From: Rhodoferax sp. | GTDB lineage: Bacteria > Pseudomonadota > Gammaproteobacteria > Burkholderiales > Burkholderiaceae_C | Direction: 5' to 3' | Length of the DNA: 60,358 nt | NCBI RefSeq assembly: GCF_030646845.1 | Contig: NZ_JAUSLE010000048.1 | Location: 1-60,358, forward strand | In this document: positions 33,828-42,889 of the stretch, in pieces | How the letters are laid out: each line of letters starts with the position of its first letter | How positions within the stretch are numbered: the first letter of the stretch is position 1 | The notes under the pieces: model-generated | What the model saw: only the letters and a program-made list of their open reading frames with translations | Databases searched by the model: none | What the model was told of the DNA's origin: nothing | Program-made: the position numbers and the translations under genes

Positions 33828-34085
33828 TCAAACTCCTGAGTGCACAGTTGGATTGGGGGTGGGTGCGCTGCCCGTGCGCTCGTGGGTCCGACGGATCAAT
33901 CGGGCCTTCCAGCGCGCCGCGCTACGTTCTGCCGTCGCCTGGCCGGTCTCCACGCAGCGCTGCCACACAGCATTGGCGCCACGCCAGAAATCGTCTATGG
34001 CCTCGCGGCGCAGGCGGACTGCCTCGGCCTTGGCCTCATCGTGCAGGCGGGCGAGGGTGACGGCATCGGGACGGTCTGTGAACAT
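33828..34085 (-). CDS. Small hypothetical protein
   Basis: 85 residues from an ATG with CGGAG upstream. It is highly charged and helical (LARLHDEAKAEAVRLRREAI, FWRGANAVWQRC), without signal or membrane segment. I do not recognise a family. It is probably co-transcribed with the tautomerase (stop and start 2 bp apart) and divergent from the LysR regulator. Confidence 0.65.
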   Translation of the reverse strand: MFTDRPDAVTLARLHDEAKAEAVRLRREAIDDFWRGANAVWQRCVETGQATAERSAARWKARLIRRTHERTGSAPTPNPTVHSGV

Positions 34086-34123
34086 GGCGGGCTCCGGGTG
34101 AGTTGACGATGGTTTGAACTTTA

Positions 34124-34136
34124 TTGGATAATCCAA
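34124..34136. promoter_or_regulatory. Palindrome in the divergent LysR control region
   Basis: TTGGAT-A-ATCCAA, a perfect 6-bp inverted repeat 39 bases upstream of the small hypothetical gene. It is a candidate operator half of the LysR control region. Confidence 0.35.
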
Positions 34137-34166
34137 GCACTGGAAACCGTAAAAAAACCATATTGC

Positions 34167-34185
34167 TTTTGCATTTTTCGCAAAA
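34167..34185. promoter_or_regulatory. LysR-type operator candidate
   Basis: TTTTGC-N7-GCAAAA, an inverted repeat containing a T-N11-A core, 20 bases before the LysR start. Autoregulatory LysR sites are typically placed here. It pairs with the palindrome at 34124. Confidence 0.45.
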
Positions 34186-34204
34186 CAAAGACAAAAATTA
34201 ACTT

Positions 34205-35125
34205 ATGCAACTACAGCTCGATGACGTCGCTCTTTTTGCCCGCATTGCCGAGTTGGGGACCCTGTCGGCGGCCGCCCGCGAGCGCGATGTGCCAGTCAGT
34301 CAGGTGACGCGTTCATTGGTCCGGCTGGAGGCGGCTTGCGGCGTGCGCCTGCTGCACCGCAGCACGCACGGCCTGAGCCTGACCGACGAGGGCGACACTT
34401 TTTTGGCCTATGGCCGGCGTCTGCTGGACACCACGGCGGAACTCAGCAGCGAACTGACGGGCAAGCTCAGTGGCCCGAGCGGCTGGGTGCGCGTGAGCAT
34501 GAGTCCCTTGCTGGCGCAAATGGTCATAGCCCCCAGCCTGAGCGGGCTTTACCGGCAATACCCCCAACTGCACATCGACATCGCCGCCGACGACCGCATG
34601 GCCGACATGGCGCGCGAAGGCATTGACATTGCTATCCGCACCGGCACGCCGAACAGCGAAACCCTGGTGGCGCGCCAGATCGGCTCCAACCGGCGTGCGC
34701 TTTATGCCTCACCCGCTTACCTGGCCGCCCATGGCACGCCGCAGCATCCCGATGAGCTGAAGCACCATCGCCTCATTGGCAACAGCGCCAGCCCCACCCT
34801 CAATCACTGGCCGCTGGCAGGCGCTGGCAAAGGGGCCGAACTGGTGGTGCAGGGCCACACCCGCACCGACAACTCTGCCGTACTGCTGACGCTGGTGGAG
34901 CAGGGTGTAGGTATTGCCCGGCTCAATGATCTGCTGGCGCAACCGCTGGTGGCCCGCGGTGCCCTGGTGCCTGTCCTGCCCGGCCACTTTGACAGCCCAA
35001 GTGTGCCCATCTACGCCGTGATGCTGCAAGAACGCCACCGTCTGCCCAAAATCCGCGCCTGCATCGATTACTGGGCCCTGTGGCTGGCCGAGATGATGCA
35101 AGGGGCAAGCCCCCCTCCGCGATAA
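34205..35125 (+). CDS. LysR family transcription regulator
   Basis: 306 residues. The N-terminal winged helix (ALFARIAELGTLSAAARERD, VSQVTRSLVRLEAACGVRLL) and effector-binding domain (about 90-295; YPQLHIDIAADDRMADMARE, DIAIRTGTP) are typical. It is divergent from the tautomerase pair, its most likely target. The effector is unknown. Two palindromes lie in the shared control region. Confidence 0.92.
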   Translation: MQLQLDDVALFARIAELGTLSAAARERDVPVSQVTRSLVRLEAACGVRLLHRSTHGLSLTDEGDTFLAYGRRLLDTTAELSSELTGKLSGPSGWVRVSMSPLLAQMVIAPSLSGLYRQYPQLHIDIAADDRMADMAREGIDIAIRTGTPNSETLVARQIGSNRRALYASPAYLAAHGTPQHPDELKHHRLIGNSASPTLNHWPLAGAGKGAELVVQGHTRTDNSAVLLTLVEQGVGIARLNDLLAQPLVARGALVPVLPGHFDSPSVPIYAVMLQERHRLPKIRACIDYWALWLAEMMQGASPPPR

Positions 35126-35132
35126 TCGCGCC

Positions 35133-35714
35133 ATGCTTCAGAACGAGTTTCCTTTTGAGAATCCGCTAACACCCAGCCCGGTGGCATCGGGGCCTGTGCG
35201 GCCCAGCGCCCGCTTCATGCTGTCGCACCCGGCGCACTTCATTGCCATGGGTTTTGGCTCCGGCCTGAGTCCGGTGGCGCCCGGCACTGCCGGCACCCTG
35301 TGGGCCTGGCTGGCCTTCCTGGCGCTGCAACCCTGGATGAACGACACGCGCTGGGCCATCCTGCTGGCTGTCTCGCTGCCGCTGGGCTGGTGGGCCAGCA
35401 CGGTGACTGCCAGGAACATGCGCGTGCTCGACCCCAGCAGCGTGGTGTGGGACGAGATTGCCGCTTTCTGGCTGATCCTCTGGCTGGTCATGCCGACCGG
35501 CTTGTGGGGCCAGCTGGTGGCGTTTGGCCTGTTCCGCTACTTTGATGCGGTCAAGCCCGGGCCCGTGCGCTGGGCCGACCAACTGTTTCATCACGTCAAT
35601 GTGGCGACCGACCGCGCCGCCTGGCGCAAGGCGGGCTTTGGCATCATGCTGGACGACGTGGTGGCGGCCGCTTGTGCCCTGCTGGTGATCGCCATCTGGA
35701 GATTTTTTCAATGA
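35133..35714 (+). CDS. pgpA: Phosphatidylglycerophosphatase A
   Basis: 193 residues. PgpA motifs are GFGSGLSPVAPGTAGTL near residue 30, VWDEIAAFWLILW with the acidic metal site, and RYFDAVKPGPVRWADQ. About four membrane helices. It dephosphorylates phosphatidylglycerol phosphate in the inner membrane. It is coupled to pncC by an ATGA overlap. Confidence 0.95.
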   Translation: MLQNEFPFENPLTPSPVASGPVRPSARFMLSHPAHFIAMGFGSGLSPVAPGTAGTLWAWLAFLALQPWMNDTRWAILLAVSLPLGWWASTVTARNMRVLDPSSVVWDEIAAFWLILWLVMPTGLWGQLVAFGLFRYFDAVKPGPVRWADQLFHHVNVATDRAAWRKAGFGIMLDDVVAAACALLVIAIWRFFQ

Positions 35715-36214
35715 CGCAGACGCTATCAGAAAAGGAGCTGCCAACGCCCGTTCTATGTGAGCTTTTGGCTGATTTGCTTCTGAAGAAAGAGCTGAAACTG
35801 GCCACCGCCGAAAGCTGCACTGGCGGCATGATTTCGGCCGCCTGCACCGACCTGGCCGGCTCCAGCAACTGGTTTGAACGCGGCTTCGTCACCTACTCCA
35901 ACGACGCCAAGACCGAGTTGCTGGGCGTCGAAGAGCGGCTGCTCAAGCGCGCCGGGGCCGTCTGCGAAGGCGCGGCGCGGGCCATGGTGCTGGGCGCGCT
36001 GGCGCATTCGCATGCGCAAGTGGCGGTGGCGGTCACCGGCGTGGCCGGCCCCACGGGCGGCAGCCCGGCCAAGCCGGTGGGCACGGTCTGGTTCGGCTTT
36101 GCGGTGCCGGGCCAGGTCATCACCGAGAAATGTCACTTTGAGGGCGACCGCGCCGCGGTGCGGACTGCGACTGTGCAGCACGCCCTGACGCGGCTGGTGG
36201 AGTTGCTCGGCTGA
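35711..36214 (+). CDS. pncC: Nicotinamide-nucleotide amidohydrolase (CinA C-terminal type)
   Basis: 167 residues from the ATG overlapping the pgpA stop. Motifs are LATAESCTGGMISAACTDLA with the catalytic Ser, GFVTYSNDAKTELLGV and VAVTGVAGPTGGSPAKPVG. It deamidates NMN in pyridine nucleotide recycling. The N-terminal residues (TLSEKELPTPVLCELLADL) are encoded by a mini-repeat copy (35721-35778), so the element supplies the beginning of the protein. Confidence 0.93.
   Translation: MTQTLSEKELPTPVLCELLADLLLKKELKLATAESCTGGMISAACTDLAGSSNWFERGFVTYSNDAKTELLGVEERLLKRAGAVCEGAARAMVLGALAHSHAQVAVAVTGVAGPTGGSPAKPVGTVWFGFAVPGQVITEKCHFEGDRAAVRTATVQHALTRLVELLG
35721..35778 (+). repeat. Dispersed in-gene mini-repeat, copy 5 (start of pncC)
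   Basis: CTATCAGAAAAGGAGCTGCC, then AACGCCCGTT, then GAGCTTTTGGCTGATTTG. A more divergent copy with the AGCTGC..ACGC..GGCYGATTTG order conserved. Confidence 0.5.
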
Positions 36215-36235
36215 GCAAAGCGGTCGGAGCGGGTT

Positions 36236-37414
36236 TCAGGCGCGGATGAAATCCTGCAGCCGTCGGCGCGGTGCCGGCGGCACCGGTGGTGCATAGCCCA
36301 CGCGGGCCCACATCTGAACCGTCTGGCCCGGGCCGGCTGCACCAGCCAGCGCGTGGATCTCCTGGTACGGTTTTTCCTGCTCGGCATACTCCTGCAGGGC
36401 CTGCGACAGCGGCTGCATGGACAGGCCCTGCGCGGTGGCCGCCAGCTGCACCCGCGCATAGGCACGGCCCGCGTTGATTTGCGTCGCGCGGTCATTGCCT
36501 TCGCTCACCAGCCACAGGAAGCCCGGCGTGGCGTCCAGCGTCTTGCCGAAATCCCTGACCTGGCTGGTGGTGGCGTAATCGTCGGGCCCCGGCGCCTTGC
36601 TGCGGTCGAACAGGCCTACCCGGTCCAGCAGCACCACCATGGGATCCAGCAACGAGAGGCCATCGCGATGCGCCGCAACTTCGGACGCTCCCACGCGCAG
36701 CACGGCAAACGACTCCATGACGGTGCGCGGCGTGGTCAGCTCGATGCGCCAGGCCTGGGCCGCAATCCTGCGGTGCTCGGCCAAGCGGTCCGCCTGCTCG
36801 GGGCCGGCAAAGCCAAAGCGCAGCGGATGGGGCTTCACCGCCGCCAGCATCGCTGCCCAGGCCCCGGCCGGTACCGGCCGCGCGAGGTCGTAGGCGCTGC
36901 GGTTGGTGTGGCGCCGCAGAATCTGGGCAAACAAGGGGTCTTTCTGCACCGACGCATCGGGCGACAAGCGGATGCGCGCCACCGGGCGGCCATCCAGTTT
37001 CTCAGCGCCAAACACACCCTGGGGAAACAGCGCCACGTCGGCGCGCAAGCCGCGCTCCCGGGCGGCCAGGTCCAGCAGCTCCAGAAAGGTGCCGTGGCTC
37101 ATCATGATCTGGCGCGATTGCGGATCGGTCTGCGGCAGCAGGCGTTTCAAGTCGCAGCTCAACAGAATCTCGTTGGGTGTGCCCAGGTCGACGACCCACG
37201 ACTGCAGGTTGTGCGAGTGCGGCGCCAAAATGGCGTAGCTCAGCAACCAGCGCCGCACATCGCCGTCGGGCGCCGCATCGCGGCCGGGCCCCTGCCAGGC
37301 TTCGATGGCCTCAGCGGGCATGCCGGCGCTGCAGCCCGACAGCCCCGCGCTGGTCACCGTTGCGGCGGCAATGGCGCCCCCGCCGGCGATGCGAATGAAA
37401 TGGCGGCGTTGCAT
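36236..37414 (-). CDS. Tat-exported nitroreductase-like (Acg family) protein
   Basis: 392 residues from the ATG at 37414, with TGGAG upstream. A twin-arginine signal (MQRRHFIRIAGGGAIAAATV) ends near a lipobox-like LSGC. The nitroreductase-type domain includes PHSHNLQSWVVDLG, RRHTNRSAYD and YARVQLAATAQGLSMQPLS, consistent with Acg-type FMN-binding proteins that may lack half the flavin site. It would act in the periplasm. It is convergent with pncC. Substrate unknown. Confidence 0.83.
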   Translation of the reverse strand: MQRRHFIRIAGGGAIAAATVTSAGLSGCSAGMPAEAIEAWQGPGRDAAPDGDVRRWLLSYAILAPHSHNLQSWVVDLGTPNEILLSCDLKRLLPQTDPQSRQIMMSHGTFLELLDLAARERGLRADVALFPQGVFGAEKLDGRPVARIRLSPDASVQKDPLFAQILRRHTNRSAYDLARPVPAGAWAAMLAAVKPHPLRFGFAGPEQADRLAEHRRIAAQAWRIELTTPRTVMESFAVLRVGASEVAAHRDGLSLLDPMVVLLDRVGLFDRSKAPGPDDYATTSQVRDFGKTLDATPGFLWLVSEGNDRATQINAGRAYARVQLAATAQGLSMQPLSQALQEYAEQEKPYQEIHALAGAAGPGQTVQMWARVGYAPPVPPAPRRRLQDFIRA

Positions 37415-37448
37415 GATGGGGTCTCCAAAAAAAGAAATGACGCCAGCA

Positions 37449-38444
37449 TCATGCAAGCGCTGGCGGCGTCCGCACTTGAGGCGGCGCAAGAACGGTGAGG
37501 CCCAGATCAGCCAGCGCGGCCTGCGCTGCCAGCGCCAGGGGCGTGTGGGGTTCAGGCCCGATCAGGGCGGTGAGTTTGTCATTGGCCAGGGTATGCGGGG
37601 TGCGCCACAAATAGCGCATCTCCACCAGAGCCGCCCAGGTGGGGACAAACCAGGCGCCCAGGCGCAGCAGCGGCCAGGGCAGGCTACGCCGCTTCACGTG
37701 GGCGCCGGGCTTGATCCAGCCCTGGTCCTGCGCGAGCGGCTCCAGTGCCTCCAGCCACTGTTGCGCGGTGATGCTGTAACCGGCGAAATGAAAGACCTCA
37801 AAAGGCCGCAGCTGCGCGCGCTTGCACGCCACGGCAACAAAGGTGCGTGCCAGATCGGGCAGGTAGGCCCAGGCCGTTGCCACGTCGCCCCGGGCGGGGT
37901 AGGTGAAGACGCCTTTGTGGATGGCCCGCACGATGACCGAGTTGAACCAGCTGCCGCGGCCGCTGCCAAAAAAATCGCCGGCACGGATGACCACGCCGCG
38001 CACGCCGGCGTGCTGCAACTGCGCCTCCATGGCGATACGGATCTGGCCCTTGACCGTCTGCGCCGCCTGGGGTGTCTCTTCGCGCAATACCGGGGGCATG
38101 GCGGCACCAAAGTTGTAGACATTGCCGGGCACCATCAGCGTGGCATCCAGCGCGCGCGTGACGGCAATGGCGGCATCCATCATCGGCGCCACCTGTGCGC
38201 GCCAGGCCTGGTGGTTGTAGGCCGGGTTGAGGGCATGCACCACCACGGCGGCACCGTGCGCTGCGGCGCGCAGTGCCGGGGTGTCGTTCAAATCAATGCC
38301 CAGCCACTCGATGCGCGTGTCCGCTGGCACAGCGGCGCCAGGGCGGATTTGCCCCAGCACCCGCCAGCCGGCATCGGCAAAGGCGCGGCCGGCTGCCAGG
38401 CCAAAACGTCCACGGGCGCCCAGAATCAGAACCGTTGCTTGCAT
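37449..38444 (-). CDS. NAD(P)-dependent epimerase/oxidoreductase
   Basis: 331 residues from the ATG at 38444, with AAGGGAG upstream. A Rossmann N-terminus (TVLILGARGRFGLAAGRAF) contains the GxxGxxG pattern. The family is an atypical short-chain dehydrogenase; a strict YxxxK is not evident. Substrate unknown. It is divergent from the LysR gene starting at 38538, its likely regulator. Confidence 0.85.
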   Translation of the reverse strand: MQATVLILGARGRFGLAAGRAFADAGWRVLGQIRPGAAVPADTRIEWLGIDLNDTPALRAAAHGAAVVVHALNPAYNHQAWRAQVAPMMDAAIAVTRALDATLMVPGNVYNFGAAMPPVLREETPQAAQTVKGQIRIAMEAQLQHAGVRGVVIRAGDFFGSGRGSWFNSVIVRAIHKGVFTYPARGDVATAWAYLPDLARTFVAVACKRAQLRPFEVFHFAGYSITAQQWLEALEPLAQDQGWIKPGAHVKRRSLPWPLLRLGAWFVPTWAALVEMRYLWRTPHTLANDKLTALIGPEPHTPLALAAQAALADLGLTVLAPPQVRTPPALA

Positions 38445-38537
38445 GACTTCATCTCCCTTGAGTTGATCGATGGCTGAATTGTCAAAACAAATGGCTTGCC
38501 CCACAATTGCATAAATGTTTATACCAGCGATGCATTT

Positions 38538-39437
38538 GTGAATACCTCGTGGCAGCACGGCTTTGACTGGAACCTGGTGCGCTCCTTTCTGGTGGCCTTG
38601 GACCAGGGCAGCTTGCTGGGTGCGGCGCGGGTGCTGGGAATCAGCCAGCCGACGGTGGGGCGGCATATCGCCGAACTGGAGAGCCAGCTCGGGGTGGTGC
38701 TGTTCGAGCGCACCGGCAGAGGTTTGTTGCCAACGGCCACGGCGCTGCAGCTTTGTGAAGCGGCGCGGGGCATGGAGGCCGGTGCCCTGCAGCTGGCGCG
38801 CACCCTCTCGGGTGTGCAAACGCAGACTGCCGGCACCGTGCGCATCACGGCCAGCGTGCCGGTGGCCGTCAATCTGATGCCCCCCTTGCTGGCCCGCATG
38901 CGCCTGGCATTACCCGACATACAGGTCGAACTGGTCTCCAGCAACCAGGTCAGCAACCTGCTGCGTCGTGAGGCCGACATTGCGGTGCGCATGGTGCGGC
39001 CGGACCAGTCTTCGCTGGTCGCCCGAAAAATCGGCGAGGTGGGCCTGGGCGCCTACGCGCATCGCAGCTACCTGGCGCGCCGCGGACCCCTGCGTAAACC
39101 CACCGATCTGCTGCACCATGACCTCATCGGCAGCGACACCGACACAGCCATCCTGCAGGGCTTTCAGGCCATGGGTTACCCGGTCACGCGCGAGGTGTTT
39201 GTGCTGCGCAGCGACGACTTCATCGTGCAGTGGCAGGCCGTACGCGCGGGGCTGGGGGTAGGCTTCTGCGCGGATTACCTGGCACGCCATGAGCCGGACG
39301 TAGTGCAGGTGCTGCCGGGTCTGCTGAAAATACCGCCACTGCCCATGTGGCTGGCGGTACACCGCGAGATACGCACGAACCGCCGCATCCGGGCGGTCTA
39401 CGATTTTCTCGCGCAGGCCCTGCCGGACGTGATTTGA
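38538..39437 (+). CDS. LysR family transcription regulator
   Basis: About 299 residues if the GTG at 38538 is used; a TTG at 38496 would add 14. The helix-turn-helix is FDWNLVRSFLVALDQGSLLG followed by ISQPTVGRHIAELESQLGVV. The C-terminal effector domain includes LMPPLLARMRLALPDIQVEL and GVGFCADYLARHEP. It is divergent from the NAD-dependent oxidoreductase. Effector unknown. Confidence 0.9.
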   Translation: MNTSWQHGFDWNLVRSFLVALDQGSLLGAARVLGISQPTVGRHIAELESQLGVVLFERTGRGLLPTATALQLCEAARGMEAGALQLARTLSGVQTQTAGTVRITASVPVAVNLMPPLLARMRLALPDIQVELVSSNQVSNLLRREADIAVRMVRPDQSSLVARKIGEVGLGAYAHRSYLARRGPLRKPTDLLHHDLIGSDTDTAILQGFQAMGYPVTREVFVLRSDDFIVQWQAVRAGLGVGFCADYLARHEPDVVQVLPGLLKIPPLPMWLAVHREIRTNRRIRAVYDFLAQALPDVI

Positions 39438-39536
39438 AAATTTGCCTTAACCTTCGACCATGAACATCAATCAGAACACCCTGACCCTGCGCCACGATGC
39501 GTCGGGGCAAAAAGCGCGTCCAGCCGGGAGGTCAGC

Positions 39537-40445
39537 ATGAACTGGTTTGAAGGGTTTGAGACCCGTCACTTCGACGTCAATGGCGTGCAGATCTATGCGC
39601 GAGTCTCGGCGGGTCTGCCGGGCGACCGTCCGGCCCTGCTGTTGCTGCACGGTTTTCCGCAAACCCACGCCATGTGGAACCGCGTTGCGCGGCAACTCGG
39701 TCGGGACTACTACCTGGTCATGCCCGATTTGCGCGGCTATGGCGACTCCTCCAAGCCTCCTGGCTTGCCGGATCACAGCAACTACAGCAAGCGCACCATG
39801 GCGCAGGACATGGTGGCGGTCATGGATGTCCTGGGGGTTGACGGATTTGATCTGTGCGGACATGACCGGGGAGGGCGCGTGGCCCACCGGTTGGCCACCG
39901 ATTTTCCCGCACGCGTCAAGCAACTGTGCGTCATTGACATTGCGCCCACGCTGGATATGTACAACGCGACCGACTTTGAATTTGCCTGCGCCTACGACCA
40001 CTGGTTCCACCTGATCCAGCCCGCGCCCCTGCCGGAGACCATGATCAACGGCAGCGCGCTGGCCTATTTGCACGCCAAGCTCGGCGGCTGGGGCTCGCGC
40101 GGCCTGGACTACATCGAGCCCGCGGCGCTGGCTGAATACGAGCGGTGCTTCAGCAATCCCGCCACCGTCCACAGCATGTGCGAAGACTACCGCGCCAGCG
40201 CCGGCATCGACCTGGCGCACGACCGCGAAAGCCGCGCCCGGGGCGACAAAATTGCCTGCGACCTGCTGGTGCTGTGGGGCGAGCGCGGCGTGGTGCAGCG
40301 CCTGTTCAAACCACTGGCGCTCTGGCAGGCGCAGTGCGCGGGCAAGGTGACCGGTCAGGCTATGGCGGCCGGGCATTTCATTCCGGAAGAATTGCCGCTA
40401 CCCACTGCGGCAGCGTTGCTCGATTTTTTTGGGCAGGACAATTAA
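39537..40445 (+). CDS. Alpha/beta hydrolase, haloacetate dehalogenase-like
   Basis: 302 residues with an alpha/beta fold. The oxyanion region is LLLHGFPQTHAMW, followed by DLRGYGDSSKP. The nucleophile elbow is GHDRGGR, with Asp as nucleophile and two Arg as in fluoroacetate dehalogenases. YDHWFHLIQPAPLPE keeps the His-Trp halide pocket, EDYRAS keeps the pocket Tyr, and GHFIPEE carries the catalytic His. The pattern fits haloacetate (fluoroacetate) dehalogenase, which hydrolyses 2-haloacetates. Epoxide hydrolase is the alternative, but the DRGGR elbow favours dehalogenase. Confidence 0.83.
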   Translation: MNWFEGFETRHFDVNGVQIYARVSAGLPGDRPALLLLHGFPQTHAMWNRVARQLGRDYYLVMPDLRGYGDSSKPPGLPDHSNYSKRTMAQDMVAVMDVLGVDGFDLCGHDRGGRVAHRLATDFPARVKQLCVIDIAPTLDMYNATDFEFACAYDHWFHLIQPAPLPETMINGSALAYLHAKLGGWGSRGLDYIEPAALAEYERCFSNPATVHSMCEDYRASAGIDLAHDRESRARGDKIACDLLVLWGERGVVQRLFKPLALWQAQCAGKVTGQAMAAGHFIPEELPLPTAAALLDFFGQDN

Positions 40446-40573
40446 GAATTTCGGTCCGCACCCATTCGACTGGTCTGCGCCCAATGAAACCTCAGATCGC
40501 CGCTAACGGGGCATCGGGGAGCCGGTACACGAGGTATTCACGTTGGGCATCAGGTCAGGCCGCTCCAGTGCGC

Positions 40574-40714
40574 TCAACCCAATAGACGAACCAAGCCATA
40601 GAGGGAAAGTGCTCCGGATATCACCAGGAGTGCGGTTTTTGCTGAGCGGGCGCCGACCAGTGTTCCGATGACGCTGCAGGCGAGGATGGCGCCGAGGATG
40701 TAGGTTGTTTTCAT
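40574..40714 (-). CDS. Small two-helix membrane protein
   Basis: 46 residues: YILGAILACSVIGTLVGA and TALLVISGALSLYGLVRLL are probable membrane helices separated by a short basic loop. The ribosome site is weak. It is too short for a family call, but composition and frame support a real micro-protein. Confidence 0.45.
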   Translation of the reverse strand: MKTTYILGAILACSVIGTLVGARSAKTALLVISGALSLYGLVRLLG

Positions 40715-40766
40715 GCACCCAATGTTAAGGCCTCGCCTGCCCGATTTCTGCCCGTCCCTGAAGCAC

Positions 40767-40887
40767 TCAAGTCGCGCCGTGGCACTTCTTGTATTTCTTG
40801 CCGCTGCCGCAAAAACACGGGTCGTTGCGGCCCGGCGTTTGCGGCTGACGCCGGGCCGGCCGTCGGCCAACAATGGGCCTTGGCGTG
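40767..40887 (-). pseudogene. SEC-C motif gene remnant
   Basis: On the minus strand the frame reads [16 protein letters not shown], then [20 protein letters not shown] and a stop. This is an intact SEC-C zinc-binding tail with no start or body. Its 68 bp at 40772-40839 are identical to the 3' end of the YecA-like gene. It is bounded upstream by the stop of the lipoprotein gene at 40888. Confidence 0.7.
40772..40839. repeat. 68-bp direct repeat, distal copy
   Basis: Identical base for base to 41930-41997, in the same orientation. The two copies flank about 1.09 kb containing the lipoprotein gene. It encodes the SEC-C motif [20 protein letters not shown]. Confidence 0.9.
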
Positions 40888-41646
40888 TTATCGAGTGCCG
40901 AACACTGCTGTACCGTAAGTACGACTTCCTTCCATGGCCGTCACCAGTAGTTGTGTTTTGCCATTGGCTAAGGGATACGCAACAGCAATGCCTGATCCAG
41001 CCTGACCCGGTAGGGCACACGGTGCCGCACCAAACGTCAATGCGACATTGAACACATTTTTGCCAGATGCTCGTGGCGTGACTGTTCCTGCGAATTGACA
41101 TCCAGACGAGCCCGCTGCCGTGAATGCACCAGTGGACGCAACATTCAATGTGACTGTTTCACCAGTCAAGGTGGTGGTTGACCATGAACCCGACACAGTT
41201 GCCAAAGATGCAGGTGTGCTGTAGTTGTAGAGTGAGCCAGCGATTGGACCGCCGTTAAATGTGACAGGACCTGCTGTTGTGGAAACCGTCCCCGCAATCG
41301 TCCCGGCGGTTGCGTTGTACGTGGCACTTGCAGTGCCAGCTGCAGCCGGTCTGAAACCAAAATCTTTCACATTTGCCGACGTGAAAGTGCCGTTATTCGA
41401 TGTCCCCAACCCTTGAACAAAGCCTGCGACACCAAATGCTGTTGGCGTTGATATGCCGTACATAGACCAGAATTCGCCGTTTTCCAGTACCAGCATTTGA
41501 AATGCACTACTAGTACTGCCTGTCAGCGTACCACCGTAAACACCTTCAGCCGATGGCGTTGCCACCGCTGCAGTTGACGTTTCGCCGCCACCACCACCGC
41601 ACGCAACCAACGTCAATGCACTTAGTGCTATCGCAAGAATTCTCAT
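40888..41646 (-). CDS. Putative lipoprotein of unknown function in a low-GC insert
   Basis: 252 residues. The signal [16 protein letters not shown] ends in a lipobox, followed by a Gly run. The mature part is Thr/Ser/Gly-rich and beta-type ([45 protein letters not shown]), with two Cys near the end. Base composition is visibly lower in GC than its neighbours. The gene and its upstream 280 bp lie between perfect 68-bp repeats, suggesting acquisition. Function unknown. Confidence 0.75.
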   Translation of the reverse strand: MRILAIALSALTLVACGGGGGETSTAAVATPSAEGVYGGTLTGSTSSAFQMLVLENGEFWSMYGISTPTAFGVAGFVQGLGTSNNGTFTSANVKDFGFRPAAAGTASATYNATAGTIAGTVSTTAGPVTFNGGPIAGSLYNYSTPASLATVSGSWSTTTLTGETVTLNVASTGAFTAAGSSGCQFAGTVTPRASGKNVFNVALTFGAAPCALPGQAGSGIAVAYPLANGKTQLLVTAMEGSRTYGTAVFGTR

Positions 41647-41924
41647 GTGAACCTATTCCTCTGTGATATTTTTCTAACCGCTTCACTTCCGCACTCAGAA
41701 TGAATGCTTGGCCTCGTATTGGACTGAAGTTCCGCCAAGTCATGTTACCTAGACCGACATCACGAAACTATCCCCCGTTTGGGGGATGTAGGCATACCAA
41801 TTGATTTCTTGTCGCGCTGGGTTGAAGCAACCGGTGTATCCGGTGTGTCTATTGAGACTGATGCTGCAACACAAACTCGCTGCAATTCACATGGATGCCA
41901 CTGCACCCGCAGTGTCATGCTGGC

Positions 41925-42758
41925 TCAGCTCGCGCCGTGGCACTTCTTGTATTTCTTGCCGCTGCCGCAAAAACACGGGTCGTTGCGGCCCGGCGTTGCC
42001 TCTTTGCGCACAGTCTCCACGCGGGGACCGAAGTTGCGCCACAGTTCATGCAGGTCGTAGACCGCCCACACCGCATCGGCGAACGCGTTCAGGCGTTTGA
42101 GACTGACGCTGGGCGGCCCGTCGTCTTCAAAGACGGACATCGTGGCGGGCTCGGTATCGTCTTCGGTCAGGGCGACGATGGCCTCCAGCGCCGCGTTCAG
42201 CCACTTGACGGCTTCCTTGTCGCGCGGCGCGGCCCACTCGTCAGGCCAGGACTCGACGGCAAACATGAAGCCCAGCGCCCACACCTGGCCAAATGAAGGC
42301 ACCTCATCCATGTCAATGGCCGCACGCTCATCTTCCGGCAGTGCCGCGATGGCGCCACGCACATCCATCACCTCAGGCTGGTAGGCGGCCTCGTCGTCCA
42401 GTCCTTCGATTTCGGCATTGAGTGCCTGCGTCACTTCATTCCAGCGCCGTGTCCACAAGTCCATGAATCGCTTGTGCTGGGCGTCATCGGCAAACGAGCC
42501 CTCGTCCTCCGCATCCTCGCCGCCAATGCCCAGCAGCACCGGCAGGTACTCCGACGACGGGATGACACGGCGGCAGCAGATCAGCGCCGCCATGAAGCCT
42601 TCGCAAAACTCCCACTGCGGCGTCTCGTCGTAGCGGGTGCGAAGCTCGTCCAGAATGGTGTCGATTTCGTCAAACTCGTCCGGGCTCAGCGGCTCTGGCG
42701 TAAGGACAGGCGCGGCATCTGCAGCGTTCGCAGGGGAAGGGGGGATTTCTTGGTTCAT
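41925..42758 (-). CDS. YecA/UPF0149 family protein with SEC-C zinc motif
   Basis: 277 residues from the ATG at 42758. The UPF0149/YecA domain (about 25-220; [39 protein letters not shown]) is followed by a C-terminal SEC-C motif ([20 protein letters not shown]), a CxC..CH zinc site as in SecA tails. Function is not firmly known. The last 68 bp are duplicated downstream, so the tail may have been replaced or regenerated by an integration event. Confidence 0.9.
   Translation of the reverse strand: MNQEIPPSPANAADAAPVLTPEPLSPDEFDEIDTILDELRTRYDETPQWEFCEGFMAALICCRRVIPSSEYLPVLLGIGGEDAEDEGSFADDAQHKRFMDLWTRRWNEVTQALNAEIEGLDDEAAYQPEVMDVRGAIAALPEDERAAIDMDEVPSFGQVWALGFMFAVESWPDEWAAPRDKEAVKWLNAALEAIVALTEDDTEPATMSVFEDDGPPSVSLKRLNAFADAVWAVYDLHELWRNFGPRVETVRKEATPGRNDPCFCGSGKKYKKCHGAS
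41930..41997. repeat. 68-bp direct repeat, proximal copy
   Basis: The coding 3' end of the YecA-like gene; identical to 40772-40839. Outside the repeat the two flanks diverge at once (GAS stop here, GAT stop in the distal copy). Confidence 0.9.
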
Positions 42759-42889
42759 GTTCGCGGTCTGGCGTTGGATTGGGGAATACCCGCATTTTGC
42801 CCTGCCACCATCGACTGGCTGCAAAACGCAGGGCTCAGACACCGCCGCTGCCCTAGCACAACCGGCCTCTGCCAGACCGGGATACGCCC

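Noticed and set aside
40767..40887. SEC-C fragment as the end of secA
   Set aside because: No SecA body upstream; the 68-bp identity shows it is a copy of the YecA-like gene end.
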